This document shows, in pieces, positions 31,534 through 41,298 of a stretch of DNA of 64,000 nt. The stretch is from NCBI GenBank assembly GCA_017510605.1, contig JAFWMQ010000005.1:1-64000 (forward strand). The letters run 5' to 3'. Each line of letters opens with the position of its first letter. Positions within the stretch are counted from its first letter, which is position 1. The DNA comes from Clostridiales bacterium (GTDB lineage: Bacteria; Bacillota; Clostridia; Saccharofermentanales; Saccharofermentanaceae). Position numbers and translations under genes: made by a program. The notes beneath the pieces were generated by a model. That model saw only the letters and a list, made by a program, of their open reading frames with translations. It made no database searches and was not told the DNA's origin.

Positions 31534-32325
31534 TCAGTTATTCCCGGATGAGGAGCTCTGATCCAGCTCCGTATTTGCATACGGACCGGCATAAGGATTG
31601 ACTTCAGGCTTATTTTCAGAAGCATCATTTACCCTGTATTCGAAGAAATAATTAACGACCGGAACGATGAGCCTTGCGTTTGGTTCATTGAGCGAACAGC
31701 TGAACACAGGACGTTTCTCGTCTCTGATATATATCTGTGCGAGATTACTCATGTATGAATTGCTGTTTACCGCGCGGTCGAAATTGCTTTTGTCTATCTC
31801 GACCGTCTTCTTGTGTTTCTCGTAAGTGATCTTGTCTTTTGTGATAACGAGCCCGCAGATATTGGCGGTTGCGCCGTTGCCGATCCTGTCGATCAGGCGC
31901 TCGCAGACATTTTTTACGACAATTTTGTAAAACGGGGCAGAAACGGCATCATACTCCTTTTTGATGCGGCTGTAGGTGCCGATCCCGTACGCTGAATAGC
32001 CGCTGCGCTTGAATTTGTGTTTGACACCGTCATATGTGGTGAAATCGAAATTATAAGTGAATGACTTACTGAAATAGAAGTAGATCATGGATGAGGAATT
32101 CAGCGCGCCCGACTGAATCACGGCGATATCGTCGTACTTGACAACATCTCCGTTGATATCGACGAAAGTATCGTAAAAAGTGATCGTCTTGCGGTCATTA
32201 TCGTAAGGGACCACAAGTCTTCCGTCCGCTGCCAGGTTCTGATTATCCACTAACTTCTCCTCCGGATCAGGTATCAGTAACGCTGATGCCCCGAAAAGTT
32301 TACTTTTTTTATAAATAGTAGTCAA
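31534..32325 (-). CDS. Cytosolic protein of unknown function
   Basis: 263 residues, no signal or membrane helix. The N-terminal 90 residues alternate beta-strands (ITFYDTFVDINGDVVKYDDIAVIQSG), and a second similar unit (LVITKDKITYEKHKKTVEIDKSNFDRAV) occupies 160-190. This suggests two PH-like or YcxB-type barrels. The C-terminal 35 residues are Pro/Asn/Ser-rich and disordered. No family is recognised. It lies between the convergent two-helix membrane protein gene and the divergent fba. Confidence 0.6.
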   Translation of the reverse strand: MTTIYKKSKLFGASALLIPDPEEKLVDNQNLAADGRLVVPYDNDRKTITFYDTFVDINGDVVKYDDIAVIQSGALNSSSMIYFYFSKSFTYNFDFTTYDGVKHKFKRSGYSAYGIGTYSRIKKEYDAVSAPFYKIVVKNVCERLIDRIGNGATANICGLVITKDKITYEKHKKTVEIDKSNFDRAVNSNSYMSNLAQIYIRDEKRPVFSCSLNEPNARLIVPVVNYFFEYRVNDASENKPEVNPYAGPYANTELDQSSSSGNN

Positions 32326-32443
32326 CGCATGGAATTAGCCTAGATTAACCTTGTTTTTACCCTTCCGAAAATCATTTGCCCGAATTAATATCTCTAATAT
32401 GGAAATCTTCTGTTAATTCAACTCACTTTCCTTGTTTTTGCGG

Positions 32444-32471
32444 TTGAGTTTTGGCGAAAAGATTGTAAGAT
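32444..32471 (+). promoter_or_regulatory. Possible fba promoter
   Basis: TTGAGT (32444-32449), 16 nt and TAAGAT (32466-32471) precede the aldolase gene by about 36 nt. Confidence 0.45.
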
Positions 32472-32507
32472 AAGTACGTTATTAAAATTATCCAGGAGGA
32501 CATATAT

Positions 32508-33476
32508 ATGGCATTGGTAACAACGACCGAGATGTTCAAAAAGGCTTATGACGGCGGCTATGCAGTCGGCGCATTCAACGTAAACAACATGGAGATCGTC
32601 CAGGGAATCACAGAGGCAGCAGGCGAGCTTAAGAGCCCTGTTATCCTTCAGGTTTCAAAGGGCGCAAGAGCTTATGCTAACCACACATATCTCGTAAAGC
32701 TTGTTGAGGCAGCTATCATCGAGAATCCTGAGATCCCGATCGCTCTTCACCTTGACCACGGTGATACATTCGAGCTTTGTAAGTCATGCATTGACGGCGG
32801 TTTCACATCCGTCATGATCGACGCTTCTTCCAAGTCATTCGAGGAGAACATCGCTCTCACAAAGCAGGTTGTTGAGTACGCTCACGATCACGGCGTAGTT
32901 GTTGAGGCTGAGCTCGGTACACTCGCAGGCATCGAGGACGAAGTAGTCGTAGAGGCCGGCCACGAGAGCTACACAAGACCTGAAGAGGTTGAGGAATTCG
33001 TTTCCCGCACAGGTTGTGACTCACTCGCTATCGCTATCGGAACAAGCCACGGTGCATATAAGTTCACAGCAGCTCAGTGCACAAGAAATGAAGAGGGCAT
33101 CCTTGTACCTCCGCCGCTCCGTTTCGACGTTCTCGAAGAGTGCATCAAGAGACTTCCGGGCTTCCCGATCGTTCTTCACGGTTCTTCTTCCGTACCTCAG
33201 GAATTCGTTAAGATGGTTAACGAGTACGGCGGAAATATGCCTGATGCAGTTGGTATCCCTGAAGAGCAGCTCCGTAAGGCAGCTACACTCGCAGTCTGCA
33301 AGATCAACATCGACTCTGATATCCGTCTTGCTATGACAGGTAACATCCGTAAGTATTTCGCAGAGCATCCTGATCACTTCGATCCCCGTCAGTACCTTAA
33401 GCCCGCTCGTCAGGCAGTTAAGGACATGGTTGCTCACAAGATTAAGTACGTTCTCGGTTCAGACGGTAAGGCTTGA
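32508..33476 (+). CDS. fba: Class II fructose-1,6-bisphosphate aldolase
   Basis: 322 residues. It cleaves fructose 1,6-bisphosphate to dihydroxyacetone phosphate and glyceraldehyde 3-phosphate in glycolysis, using Zn2+. HLDHGD holds the catalytic Asp and first zinc His. EAELGTLAG, GTSHGAYKF (zinc His) and VLHGSSSVP (zinc His and phosphate loop) follow, and NIDSDIRLA binds the second phosphate. The ribosome site AGGAGG is strong, codon use is biased and a strong terminator follows, all consistent with high expression. Single-gene transcription unit. Confidence 0.95.
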   Translation: MALVTTTEMFKKAYDGGYAVGAFNVNNMEIVQGITEAAGELKSPVILQVSKGARAYANHTYLVKLVEAAIIENPEIPIALHLDHGDTFELCKSCIDGGFTSVMIDASSKSFEENIALTKQVVEYAHDHGVVVEAELGTLAGIEDEVVVEAGHESYTRPEEVEEFVSRTGCDSLAIAIGTSHGAYKFTAAQCTRNEEGILVPPPLRFDVLEECIKRLPGFPIVLHGSSSVPQEFVKMVNEYGGNMPDAVGIPEEQLRKAATLAVCKINIDSDIRLAMTGNIRKYFAEHPDHFDPRQYLKPARQAVKDMVAHKIKYVLGSDGKA

Positions 33477-33511
33477 TCCTAAGCTTAATTGTTGCAATTA
33501 ACTGAATTTTA

Positions 33512-33549
33512 TGAGGCTGTCTCAATAAAATGGGACAGCCTCATTTTTT
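33512..33549 (+). terminator. Intrinsic terminator after fba
   Basis: TGAGGCTGTC (33512-33521) pairs with GACAGCCTCA (33534-33543), followed by TTTTTT. The stem sequence is shared with terminators near 44.0 and 47.1 kb. Confidence 0.92.
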
Positions 33550-33590
33550 CAAATGCTATATAATAGCGTTTGACGGAGGTAATCTTTTCG

Positions 33591-34562
33591 ATGAGAAAAA
33601 GGGTAACAGCAGCGGTTCTAATACTTGTCAGTATATTTTTATTGGCAGCATGCACTGTGACCGGATCCACAGATGAGTCCGGTGATGCACGTGAAGAAAA
33701 TAACCGTTCCTATTCCGAAGAGAAGATTTACGGGGTTATTGATAAGATCTGTGTGGCAATCGCATCGTGTGACGGCGAGTCATTAAAACAATACTGTAAT
33801 GTTGCTCCTTACGGGATAATCAACGACATGCCCGTAGTCATGGAATTTGATGAAAACACTTATCATGTAACCGATAATATGCTTTTGGTCAGAAATATGA
33901 TCGCATCCACGATAGAATATGAGATAGACGAGTCCAGCTATAAGGCAAGTATTTTCGATAAGAAATATACGGTTGACGTCACATTATCCTGGAAAGACTA
34001 CAGCAAGATAATCGATAAGAGGGATGTTTTCCTGGGAGCCGCTGATTTCAATATGCTGATGGCTGAAGAGGAAAGCCGGATACTGAAGACTTACACACTT
34101 CAATTCGTTAAAAAGGATAATCATTACCTTCTGGCAAATCCCAGTGTGCTTGCCGGTATATACGATTATGATCTTCCCGAACTGGAATTCATGAAAAACT
34201 ATTTCGATATGATCGAGGACAGTTACATGTCCGGACCCGGTTGGGATTCATATACCGAATGCTATTATGATACCAACACATTTGAGTTTGATATCGTTCT
34301 TGACTGGCGGGCGCCGAATTACGTCTGGCAATACATTTATGTAGTTGCAAAGAAGAACGGATCTGATTGGGATACAATCTATAATTCCGGCACAGTTATG
34401 GATAAATATCCTACAAAGATAACGCTTACTTATTCCCAGGAAGAGAACTTCGAAGAAGGTCATTACTACTTTATAATCTACGATGTCCAGTCGGAAAACA
34501 TCTATGGTTGGGAATACGATGTTTTTAACTCAAAACAGACTGAAACAACAAAACCGGTCTAA
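33591..34562 (+). CDS. Lipoprotein of unknown function
   Basis: About 323 residues. The signal peptide ends in a lipobox (SIFLLAACTVTG), so the protein is anchored outside. Residues 50-190 may be an NTF2-like fold (EEKIYGVIDKICVAIASCDGESLKQYC). The C-terminal 110 residues are rich in Tyr, Asp and Trp and likely a beta-sandwich. The ATG has GGAGG 11 bases upstream and a TATAAT at 33559-33564. A TTG start at 33570 would spoil the signal peptide. The end overlaps the convergent MATE gene by 4 nt. No function can be assigned. Confidence 0.72.
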   Translation: MRKRVTAAVLILVSIFLLAACTVTGSTDESGDAREENNRSYSEEKIYGVIDKICVAIASCDGESLKQYCNVAPYGIINDMPVVMEFDENTYHVTDNMLLVRNMIASTIEYEIDESSYKASIFDKKYTVDVTLSWKDYSKIIDKRDVFLGAADFNMLMAEEESRILKTYTLQFVKKDNHYLLANPSVLAGIYDYDLPELEFMKNYFDMIEDSYMSGPGWDSYTECYYDTNTFEFDIVLDWRAPNYVWQYIYVVAKKNGSDWDTIYNSGTVMDKYPTKITLTYSQEENFEEGHYYFIIYDVQSENIYGWEYDVFNSKQTETTKPV

Positions 34563-35935
34563 ACGGTTAATTTATCAGCCGCCCATTTACGCTCGATCTT
34601 CCTGAAAATGAATATCCCTATAAACATTCCTGCGATACCGGCAGCAGCCCATGCTAACGGGTCTGATGCAACGGCGATATAGTAGTTATGGACATAGATA
34701 GAATAGAACGACGTGATCATTCTCGCGCCGAGTTCCACAAATCCCAGGATCATCGCGATGCTTGCATAGCCTACGGACTGGATCGTATGTCTGTAGATGA
34801 ATATCATGGCCAGGAAAAAATAGCAGACAGCGCACTCGATGATGTAAGGCATTGCCCACGGAATATAGAGCGAGACGTCAACTTCTGTGTCGAAGAATAT
34901 CCACAGGACGTGGGGTACTGCGAGAATAGCAACGACTGCGGCAATTACTGAGTAGACGACATAGATCTTGAGCGCGGCATGGATACCCTGCCTGATGCGC
35001 TTCATGTTGCGGGCACCGTAGTTCTGGCCGGCATAAGCTGCCATCGTCTGGCCGACCGAGAACATGCCCATGGTGATAATGCCCTGGAACTTGCTTGCGG
35101 CAGTGATAGCTGTGACAGCGACGGAATCAAATGTGTTGAAGGCGCTCTGCATGATGACTGTTCCGGATGCCGTGATGCTGTACTGGACAGCCATCGGAAT
35201 TCCAAGACGGAGCTGCTGTTTTATGATCTTGAGATCAAGTTTCCAGTCTTCTTTGGATGGTCTTAATACCGGCATCTTCTTATAGATGTAGATGATGCAC
35301 GGAATGACCGCAAGACCCTGGGCGATAACGGTCGCGAGGGCTGCACCGTATGTTCCCAGATGGAATCTTATGATAAACAGGAGATCCAGTCCCACGTTGG
35401 TTGCAGCCGAGCACAAAAGGAAGATCAACGGCATCTTGCTGTTGCCGACTGCCCTCATCAGGGATGCACAGTAGTTGTACATGATGACGCAGACGATCCC
35501 TCCGCAGATGGTCGAGATATAAACGATGGCATAATCGAAGATATCCTCCGGTGTATTCATAAGATTGAGCAGGGGACGCATGAATATAAGACCGACGACC
35601 GTAATGAGTGCGGCTATGGCAAGCGAGAGATAGAGGCCGTTGGTAACGGAGGCCTTAACTCCTTTTTCGTCTCCCGCACCGTATTTCTGGCTTGTTACTA
35701 TCGAGAATCCGGATACCATTCCGTTAGAGGTTCCGAACATGAGAAACATAATGGTACCGGTCGATCCGACGGCTGCCAGTGCCAGCGGATCAACATATCT
35801 TCCGACGATGATGGTATCCACGATGTTATAGAGCTGCTGGGCAACGTTTCCTAACAGCAGTGTCATCGTGAACTTGAGTATGATCGAGAAAGGGGAGCCC
35901 TTTGTCATATCTGTGTCGGTTCTTTTCGGTGCCAT
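34559..35935 (-). CDS. MATE family multidrug/sodium antiporter
   Basis: About 458 residues with twelve membrane helices in two related halves. GSPFSIILKFTMTLLLGNVAQQLYNIVDTIIVGR (given by its core GNVAQQLYNIVDTIIVGR) and, in the second half, AGQNYGARNMKRIRQGI are characteristic. Members export drugs or metabolites in exchange for Na+ or H+. I chose ATG 35935 (MAPKRTDTD) with AGGAAGGA upstream, over a GTG/TTG-initiated longer frame. It is a single gene; the substrate is unknown. Confidence 0.9.
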   Translation of the reverse strand: MAPKRTDTDMTKGSPFSIILKFTMTLLLGNVAQQLYNIVDTIIVGRYVDPLALAAVGSTGTIMFLMFGTSNGMVSGFSIVTSQKYGAGDEKGVKASVTNGLYLSLAIAALITVVGLIFMRPLLNLMNTPEDIFDYAIVYISTICGGIVCVIMYNYCASLMRAVGNSKMPLIFLLCSAATNVGLDLLFIIRFHLGTYGAALATVIAQGLAVIPCIIYIYKKMPVLRPSKEDWKLDLKIIKQQLRLGIPMAVQYSITASGTVIMQSAFNTFDSVAVTAITAASKFQGIITMGMFSVGQTMAAYAGQNYGARNMKRIRQGIHAALKIYVVYSVIAAVVAILAVPHVLWIFFDTEVDVSLYIPWAMPYIIECAVCYFFLAMIFIYRHTIQSVGYASIAMILGFVELGARMITSFYSIYVHNYYIAVASDPLAWAAAGIAGMFIGIFIFRKIERKWAADKLTV

Positions 35936-36135
35936 AAGATCCTTCCTGTTTTGAATAACGCACATTATATGACTGAACCTCTGTTATTCATATCAGAAAC
36001 CTTGCATATATTTTCAAAATCCACAATAAAACAGGGCATTTATCCAATGTTTACGGCTTGTTTACATACCGTGTGTTTGAAAACAAGAAAAACAAAATAA
36101 AAGCAAGTAAAATTAAATCAGTCGTTTCTGAAATG

Positions 36136-36152
36136 CTGTATATTCAATACAG
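36136..36152 (+). promoter_or_regulatory. Palindrome overlapping the GH3 gene promoter
   Basis: CTGTAT (36136-36141) and ATACAG (36147-36152) flank ATTCA. The left arm overlaps a TATATT -10-like box (36139-36144). A repressor site for sugar control of the beta-glucosidase gene is possible. Confidence 0.35.
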
Positions 36153-36200
36153 TTACGCTTTTTCGCGACACCATCAATCATAGAACCGGAGGTTTTTTCA

Positions 36201-39008
36201 ATGAATGAGATAACCCTTAACTGGAAAGAATATACGGAAGCTGCGGTAAGAACTGCCTCTGAAGGCATAGTAATGCTCGAGAACAAGAATAATGTTCTTC
36301 CCTTGAAGAAAGGTTCCCGGGTTGCTCTTTTCGGAAGGATGCAGACTCACTATTACAAGTCCGGAACCGGTTCAGGCGGAATGGTAAATGTAAACCACGT
36401 AACGGACATCAGAGAAGGTCTTAATGACTGCCCGGATATCACTTTGGATAGCGGGCTCATGGACATATACGACAAATGGGATTCAGAGAATCCCATCGAC
36501 ACGGGACTCGGCTGGGGCAAGGAGGCATGGTCTCAGGCCGAGATGCCTGTGTCAGAAGAACTCGCGGAAACAATGGCATCACGCAATGATACAGCGGTGA
36601 TCATTATTGCGAGGACTGCAGGTGAGGACAGGGACAATTCAGCCGAGAAGGGCGCATATTTCTTAAGTGACAGCGAAGAGGCCATGCTCGGGAACGTGTC
36701 CAAAGCGTTTGATAATACGGTCGTTCTTCTCAATGTCGGCAACATTATCGATATGTCTTTCGTAACCAAATACGACATCAAGGCCGTGCTCTATGTATGG
36801 CAGGCCGGCATGATCGGAGGCATAAGCGTTGCAAGGATCCTTTCAGGCAAAGACAATCCGTCCGGATGCCTTCCCGATACGATCGCGGAGTCATTAGACG
36901 ACTACCCTTCAACAGAATATTTCTGCAAGGATCTTCACGAAGATATTTATCATGACGATATTTTCGTCGGTTACAGATATTTTTCGACTTTTGCACCGGA
37001 TGATGTTCTTTATCCGTTTGGCGCAGGACTTTCATATACGACTTTCGAGTTAAAGGACAAGGAATTCGGATTCAGCAAGGAAGATATCATTGTTGTCCGT
37101 GTCACAGTTAAGAATACTGGCGGATCATCAGGCAAAAAGGCAGTAATGCTTTACTGCAAAGCTCCTGACGGCAAGCTTTCCAAGCCTTCCAGAGTTCTGG
37201 TCGGATTTACGAAGACCGGCATGATCCCTGAGGGCGGCGAGGAGACGGTTACCATCACGGCTCCTGCAAGAAGATTCGCATCTTTTGACGATGACGGCAG
37301 AACGGGATTGGGAACGACGGGTTTTGTACTCGAGAAGGGCACATATGAGTTCTTCCTGGGAAGCGACTTTATCTCTGCAGAGAAGGTAGGTTCCATCACA
37401 CTTGCCAATGACAGAATGCTCGAAGAGGCCGGCACGGCACTGGCTCCCACTAAGCCGTTCAAGCGTCTCATCGCAATTCCCAACGGTGACGGAACATATT
37501 CAAAGGGTGAAGAAGATACACCTCTTGCTGCGGTAAATTATCTCGAAACCAGAATGGAGCGCGTGCGTCCCGAGATTCCGCAGACGGGAGATAAGGGTAT
37601 CAAGCTTACAGATGTAAAACACGGCAGGAACACGATGGATGAGTTTGTCGCCCAGCTCACGGACGAAGATCTTTCTCTCATTATCAGAGGTGAGGGAATG
37701 GGAAGCCCCAAGGTTACGATCGGAACGGCCGCGGCATTCGGAGGTGTCACGAAAGAGCTCAAAGCATTGGGAATTCCCACGCTTTGCTGTACAGACGGTC
37801 CTTCCGGAATGAGACTTGATTCGGGAAAGAAAGCGTTCTCGCTTCCTAACGGAACAAGCCTTGCTTCAACCTTTAACGTTGAACTCGTTGAAGAGCTTTA
37901 TTCTTACCTCGGCATCGAGATGCTCTCGAATAAGATCGATGCCCTCTTAGGCCCCGGAATCAATATCCACAGACATCCTCTGAACGGACGTAACTTCGAG
38001 TATTTCTCGGAAGATCCGCTCCTTACGGGTCTTATGGCAGTAGCACAGGTAAAGGCACTTGAGAAGTCAGGTGTTACACCTGTAATCAAGCATCTTTGCG
38101 CAAACAACCGCGAGACACACAGACGTGAGATGAACTCTACTCTCTCATCCCGTGCGCTTCGTGAGATCTATCTCCCCGCATTTGAGATCGCAGTCAGGGA
38201 GGGCGGCGCAAGATGCATCATGACGAGCTACAACCGCATCAATGACATCTACAGTGCCAACAACTACGATCAGAACACCATGATCCTCCGGGAGCAGTGG
38301 GGCTTCACAGGTCTTGTAATGACAGACTGGTGGGCCTTCATAAACAAGGAAGTCACGATGGCCGAGAAATTCAATCTCGAGGATCATTCCGTTATGGCAA
38401 GATCTCAGAATGACGTATACATGGTCTGCACCAGCGTCGAAAAAGAAAACCTGATGGAGACTGATACTTACCGCGAACTGACAGAAGGCGACGGCACGAA
38501 CATAACCCGCGCAGAGCTTCAGAGAAATGCGGTCAATATCCTGAATTTTGCAATGCATACTCCGGCGATGGACAGAGTGGAAGGCAATGAAGTTACGATC
38601 AGCCATATAGACAGTCCCTTCTCAGATGACGATGTTGAAGTTGATACTGATGTCTTCTATACACTGGAGGATGAAGTTACATTTGAATGCAAAACAAAAA
38701 CCTCCAGAGGCAAGGATTTTGTATTCGGAATCACAAGCTCAAGGCAGGGTTATATATCACTTGAATTTACCGGTTACTCCAATCTGGGAGAACTCGCCCA
38801 GATCCCTATGACTCTTTACATTACGAGTATTCCGGTATCAGTAATAACCTGGAACGGCACGAACGGCGAGCTTGTATCAAAGACGGTCGAATGCATGATG
38901 TATGCAAAGAACTGTGTCTTCAGAGCTCATTTCCAGGCAGGAGGCGTCTCGATCAAATCGCTCAAAGTAAAGTATCTGAGGTCCCTTGACGAACCTGCTC
39001 AGGAATAA
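36201..39008 (+). CDS. Glycoside hydrolase family 3, domain-permuted beta-glucosidase-like
   Basis: 935 residues, no signal peptide. The domain order is reversed relative to most GH3 enzymes. The C-terminal-type alpha/beta sandwich comes first (ASEGIVMLENKNNVLPLKKG, VALFGRM, residues ~15-270), then an Fn3-like domain (~285-400), then the TIM barrel with the active site (~490-780). The barrel has CCTDGPSGMR, GPGINIHRHPLNGRNFEYFSEDP, KHLCANNRETHRR and FTGLVMTDWWAF, whose Asp (about 710) is the nucleophile. A further ~100 residues close the protein. This permutation is known in rumen bacteria such as Ruminococcus albus. It probably hydrolyses imported beta-glucosides or related oligosaccharides. 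GGAGG precedes the ATG. Confidence 0.9.
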   Translation: MNEITLNWKEYTEAAVRTASEGIVMLENKNNVLPLKKGSRVALFGRMQTHYYKSGTGSGGMVNVNHVTDIREGLNDCPDITLDSGLMDIYDKWDSENPIDTGLGWGKEAWSQAEMPVSEELAETMASRNDTAVIIIARTAGEDRDNSAEKGAYFLSDSEEAMLGNVSKAFDNTVVLLNVGNIIDMSFVTKYDIKAVLYVWQAGMIGGISVARILSGKDNPSGCLPDTIAESLDDYPSTEYFCKDLHEDIYHDDIFVGYRYFSTFAPDDVLYPFGAGLSYTTFELKDKEFGFSKEDIIVVRVTVKNTGGSSGKKAVMLYCKAPDGKLSKPSRVLVGFTKTGMIPEGGEETVTITAPARRFASFDDDGRTGLGTTGFVLEKGTYEFFLGSDFISAEKVGSITLANDRMLEEAGTALAPTKPFKRLIAIPNGDGTYSKGEEDTPLAAVNYLETRMERVRPEIPQTGDKGIKLTDVKHGRNTMDEFVAQLTDEDLSLIIRGEGMGSPKVTIGTAAAFGGVTKELKALGIPTLCCTDGPSGMRLDSGKKAFSLPNGTSLASTFNVELVEELYSYLGIEMLSNKIDALLGPGINIHRHPLNGRNFEYFSEDPLLTGLMAVAQVKALEKSGVTPVIKHLCANNRETHRREMNSTLSSRALREIYLPAFEIAVREGGARCIMTSYNRINDIYSANNYDQNTMILREQWGFTGLVMTDWWAFINKEVTMAEKFNLEDHSVMARSQNDVYMVCTSVEKENLMETDTYRELTEGDGTNITRAELQRNAVNILNFAMHTPAMDRVEGNEVTISHIDSPFSDDDVEVDTDVFYTLEDEVTFECKTKTSRGKDFVFGITSSRQGYISLEFTGYSNLGELAQIPMTLYITSIPVSVITWNGTNGELVSKTVECMMYAKNCVFRAHFQAGGVSIKSLKVKYLRSLDEPAQE

Positions 39009-39041
39009 CGGCATTTTATAAACTATTTATTTGTATTAAAA

Positions 39042-39069
39042 TAAGGTCGGCTTCTTTGGGCCGACCTTA
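39042..39069 (+). terminator. Hairpin after the GH3 gene
   Basis: TAAGGTCGGC (39042-39051) and GCCGACCTTA (39060-39069) are exact complements with an 8-nt loop. The tail ACTCTTTC is poor in T, so termination may be partial. Confidence 0.6.
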
Positions 39070-39088
39070 ACTCTTTCTAAGGGGATAT

Positions 39089-40204
39089 ATGAGAAGAGAC
39101 TACTTCACATGCGTATTTTTGGGGCTTATCGCGGGAGCACTGACTTTCGTATGTTTTAAGCCGCTCTATTTTACATACGGTCAGATAATCCCCAGAGACT
39201 TTTCTCTTTATGAGCAGATTGCCAGTTTTCTTTATGCGCTGTTCTTTATTGTTTTTCTGCCTTTTTTCGCGGCATTCAAGAAAAAAGAATGGATCAACTG
39301 GGGTCTTGCAGCATATGGCCTTCTTGCGTTTTTCCCCTTGTGGTTCTATCCGGCTCCCGAGCTTATTAAGGGTGAGAATGCCAGCATGCTCCATATTCTC
39401 GGATCACTATGTCTGAGAGCCATATATGCAGTGATGCAGGCTCCTTTTGCCGCGCTCTCTAAATATGTAGGGAATGAAACAGCTTCATCGATCGTATACT
39501 GGATCCTTCCGGTTGCGGTCATCTGGCCTTTAATATTCAGGGTTGTACGCTTCTACAGAAGAGCTTATCTTTCCGAACAGCTCAATCCTATGACGGCAAA
39601 TCAGGCTGCGCCTGTTCCGGTCAAAAAATCAGAAGCTCCTGAGAAACCGGATGTTCTCGGTACAGTTATCAGCGCGCCGGTCACGGCTCAGACTCCTGCC
39701 GATATAACACGCAAGAACAAGCCTGTTGAAAAGGTTGTCGAGAAGAAAAAAGCTCCTCCGGCAGAAGCAAAGAAAGCTGAAGAAGTTAAGGAAGACAATT
39801 CAGAAAAGCGTGCCGGAGTACGGGCTCCCGTCCGTCCTGTCCATATCGGTGTCAATGCTCCCGAACAAGAGAAAGTCGAAGCTTTGGGATCAGGCCCGGA
39901 AAAGGCTGAGAAGAAGCCGGAAGTCATTCAGCTCGGCGCTCCAAAACCGAAGTCTGACGAAGCGATTCCCTTGGGTTCACCAAAACCAAAGTCCGACGAA
40001 GCAATCCCGCTCGGTGCTCCAAAGCCGAAGTCTGATGAAGCAATCCCATTGGGTTCACCGAAGCCAAAGCCTGATGAGGCAATACAATTGGGTGCTCCAA
40101 AGGCTGAGCCCGGTGAAGAGGTTTCCGTTAAAAACGTAAGGAAAGCACCTGTCAGACCGGTCCATTTGGGTGCTCCGGTTTCCGGCGATAAGAGTGAACA
40201 GTAA
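39089..40204 (+). CDS. Membrane protein with repetitive proline/lysine-rich C-terminus
   Basis: 371 residues. The first ~165 contain four membrane helices (FTCVFLGLIAGALTFVCF; LYALFFIVFLPFFAAF; GLAAYGLLAFFPLWFY; ASSIVYWILPVAVIWPLIF). The C-terminal half is cytosolic or extracellular, disordered and charged. It carries five 13-residue repeats of the type IPLGAPKPKSDEA, bracketed by two copies of VRPVHIG/VRPVHLG. No family is recognised. GGGGATAT precedes the ATG. It may be co-transcribed with the HlyIII gene 96 nt on. Confidence 0.7.
   Translation: MRRDYFTCVFLGLIAGALTFVCFKPLYFTYGQIIPRDFSLYEQIASFLYALFFIVFLPFFAAFKKKEWINWGLAAYGLLAFFPLWFYPAPELIKGENASMLHILGSLCLRAIYAVMQAPFAALSKYVGNETASSIVYWILPVAVIWPLIFRVVRFYRRAYLSEQLNPMTANQAAPVPVKKSEAPEKPDVLGTVISAPVTAQTPADITRKNKPVEKVVEKKKAPPAEAKKAEEVKEDNSEKRAGVRAPVRPVHIGVNAPEQEKVEALGSGPEKAEKKPEVIQLGAPKPKSDEAIPLGSPKPKSDEAIPLGAPKPKSDEAIPLGSPKPKPDEAIQLGAPKAEPGEEVSVKNVRKAPVRPVHLGAPVSGDKSEQ
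39926..40120 (+). repeat. Five 39-bp tandem repeats encoding IPLGAPKPKSDEA
   Basis: Units begin at 39926, 39965, 40004, 40043 and 40082. They alternate Ala/Ser at the fifth residue (LGAP/LGSP), as if duplicated in pairs, and the last unit is diverged (AEPGEE). The period is in frame, so copy-number change would alter tail length only. Confidence 0.85.
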
Positions 40205-40300
40205 AGGCTTTCCGGCGGCAGTAATACCGCACCAGGTTGAAAACATATCCCTCACCCTGTAAAATGTATCAGTTGACTAATTGCATGGAGATTCAGATCA

Positions 40301-41131
40301 ATGGCAAAGAACAATAAGTTTTGGAAAACTTTGCTCGCGGGAAGCGACGATAAGAAGCATGCCGCACAGACCGGAGAGGATCCTCTCGAGGAAGGTCTGA
40401 AGGATCTTACATGGTTTGAGAGCTCCAAGCGTGCAGTCCAGAGAGGTATCCACAAGACATATGAGACATTCGGTGAAGAAGTCGGCAACTCGATCACTTC
40501 CGGTGTCGTTGTCCTTTATCTTTTGGGATTACTTCCCTTTGCTTCAATAAACACATATATAAGGGTTGCGGCTGTGGACGGCGTCTCACCGGCGCACGTT
40601 GTCATGTCCGTTATCGCTATATCCGCGTTTATCATTACTTTGATCCTGGCGCTCATCATGTCTACGGTATATCACCTCATGAAGCACGGAACTCCCCATA
40701 AGAGAGTCATGAACAAGGTCAACAGAAGTGTTGCTTATTTCGCTATTTTGGGTGCATATACACCTATCTGCATTAATATTCTGGATCCTATCTCAGGCGC
40801 TGTCCTTTGGGCTTTGGAAGCTGCGATGGCTATTGCAGGCGTACTGGTTACCGCACTTGCATATCACACAAGGGTCGGAAAAGGATTTACATATTTTATC
40901 TATGCGGCAATGGGCTGGGCGATCATATTCAGGATCGTTGAGTTTTACAGGAACACATCTCTCGTCTGTTTCTGGCTCCTTTTGTCGGGTGCGATCGTTT
41001 ACACGATAGGAATCTTTTTCGCGCCCTCAAAAAGAAGATTTAAGTTCTCGCATATGGTATGGCACTTCTTCTGCATTGCAGGTGTCGTGCTCCACGTTCT
41101 GGGATTCGTTTATTTCTTCGGAAATACTTAA
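40301..41131 (+). CDS. Hemolysin III / PAQR family membrane protein
   Basis: 276 residues. A ~60-residue charged N-terminal tail precedes seven membrane helices. Family signatures are MSTVYHLM (S-x-x-x-H), NRSVAYFAILGAYTP and FSHMVWHFFCIAG (H-x-x-x-H), which together supply the putative metal site of PAQR proteins. The usual Asp before the YTP helix is Asn here (NRS), which may weaken the site. Some HlyIII proteins are linked to membrane fluidity control; bacterial function is not settled. A terminator follows. Confidence 0.85.
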   Translation: MAKNNKFWKTLLAGSDDKKHAAQTGEDPLEEGLKDLTWFESSKRAVQRGIHKTYETFGEEVGNSITSGVVVLYLLGLLPFASINTYIRVAAVDGVSPAHVVMSVIAISAFIITLILALIMSTVYHLMKHGTPHKRVMNKVNRSVAYFAILGAYTPICINILDPISGAVLWALEAAMAIAGVLVTALAYHTRVGKGFTYFIYAAMGWAIIFRIVEFYRNTSLVCFWLLLSGAIVYTIGIFFAPSKRRFKFSHMVWHFFCIAGVVLHVLGFVYFFGNT

Positions 41132-41152
41132 TTAAATAAAAATACTTACTTC

Positions 41153-41183
41153 AAGAGGATGTCTTAAACGGCATCCTCTTTTT
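41153..41183 (+). terminator. Intrinsic terminator after the HlyIII gene
   Basis: AAGAGGATG (41153-41161) pairs with CATCCTCTT (41172-41180), running into a T-tract to 41183. Confidence 0.9.
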
Positions 41184-41298
41184 ACGTTAATTTGCATCTC
41201 GCCACGCATAAAAGACAATTCACAACAAAATCTGTATTTTTTGATTTTTTTTGCTAAATTATCTACATGTCAAATACTTTTGTGAGGAGGGTGTATTT

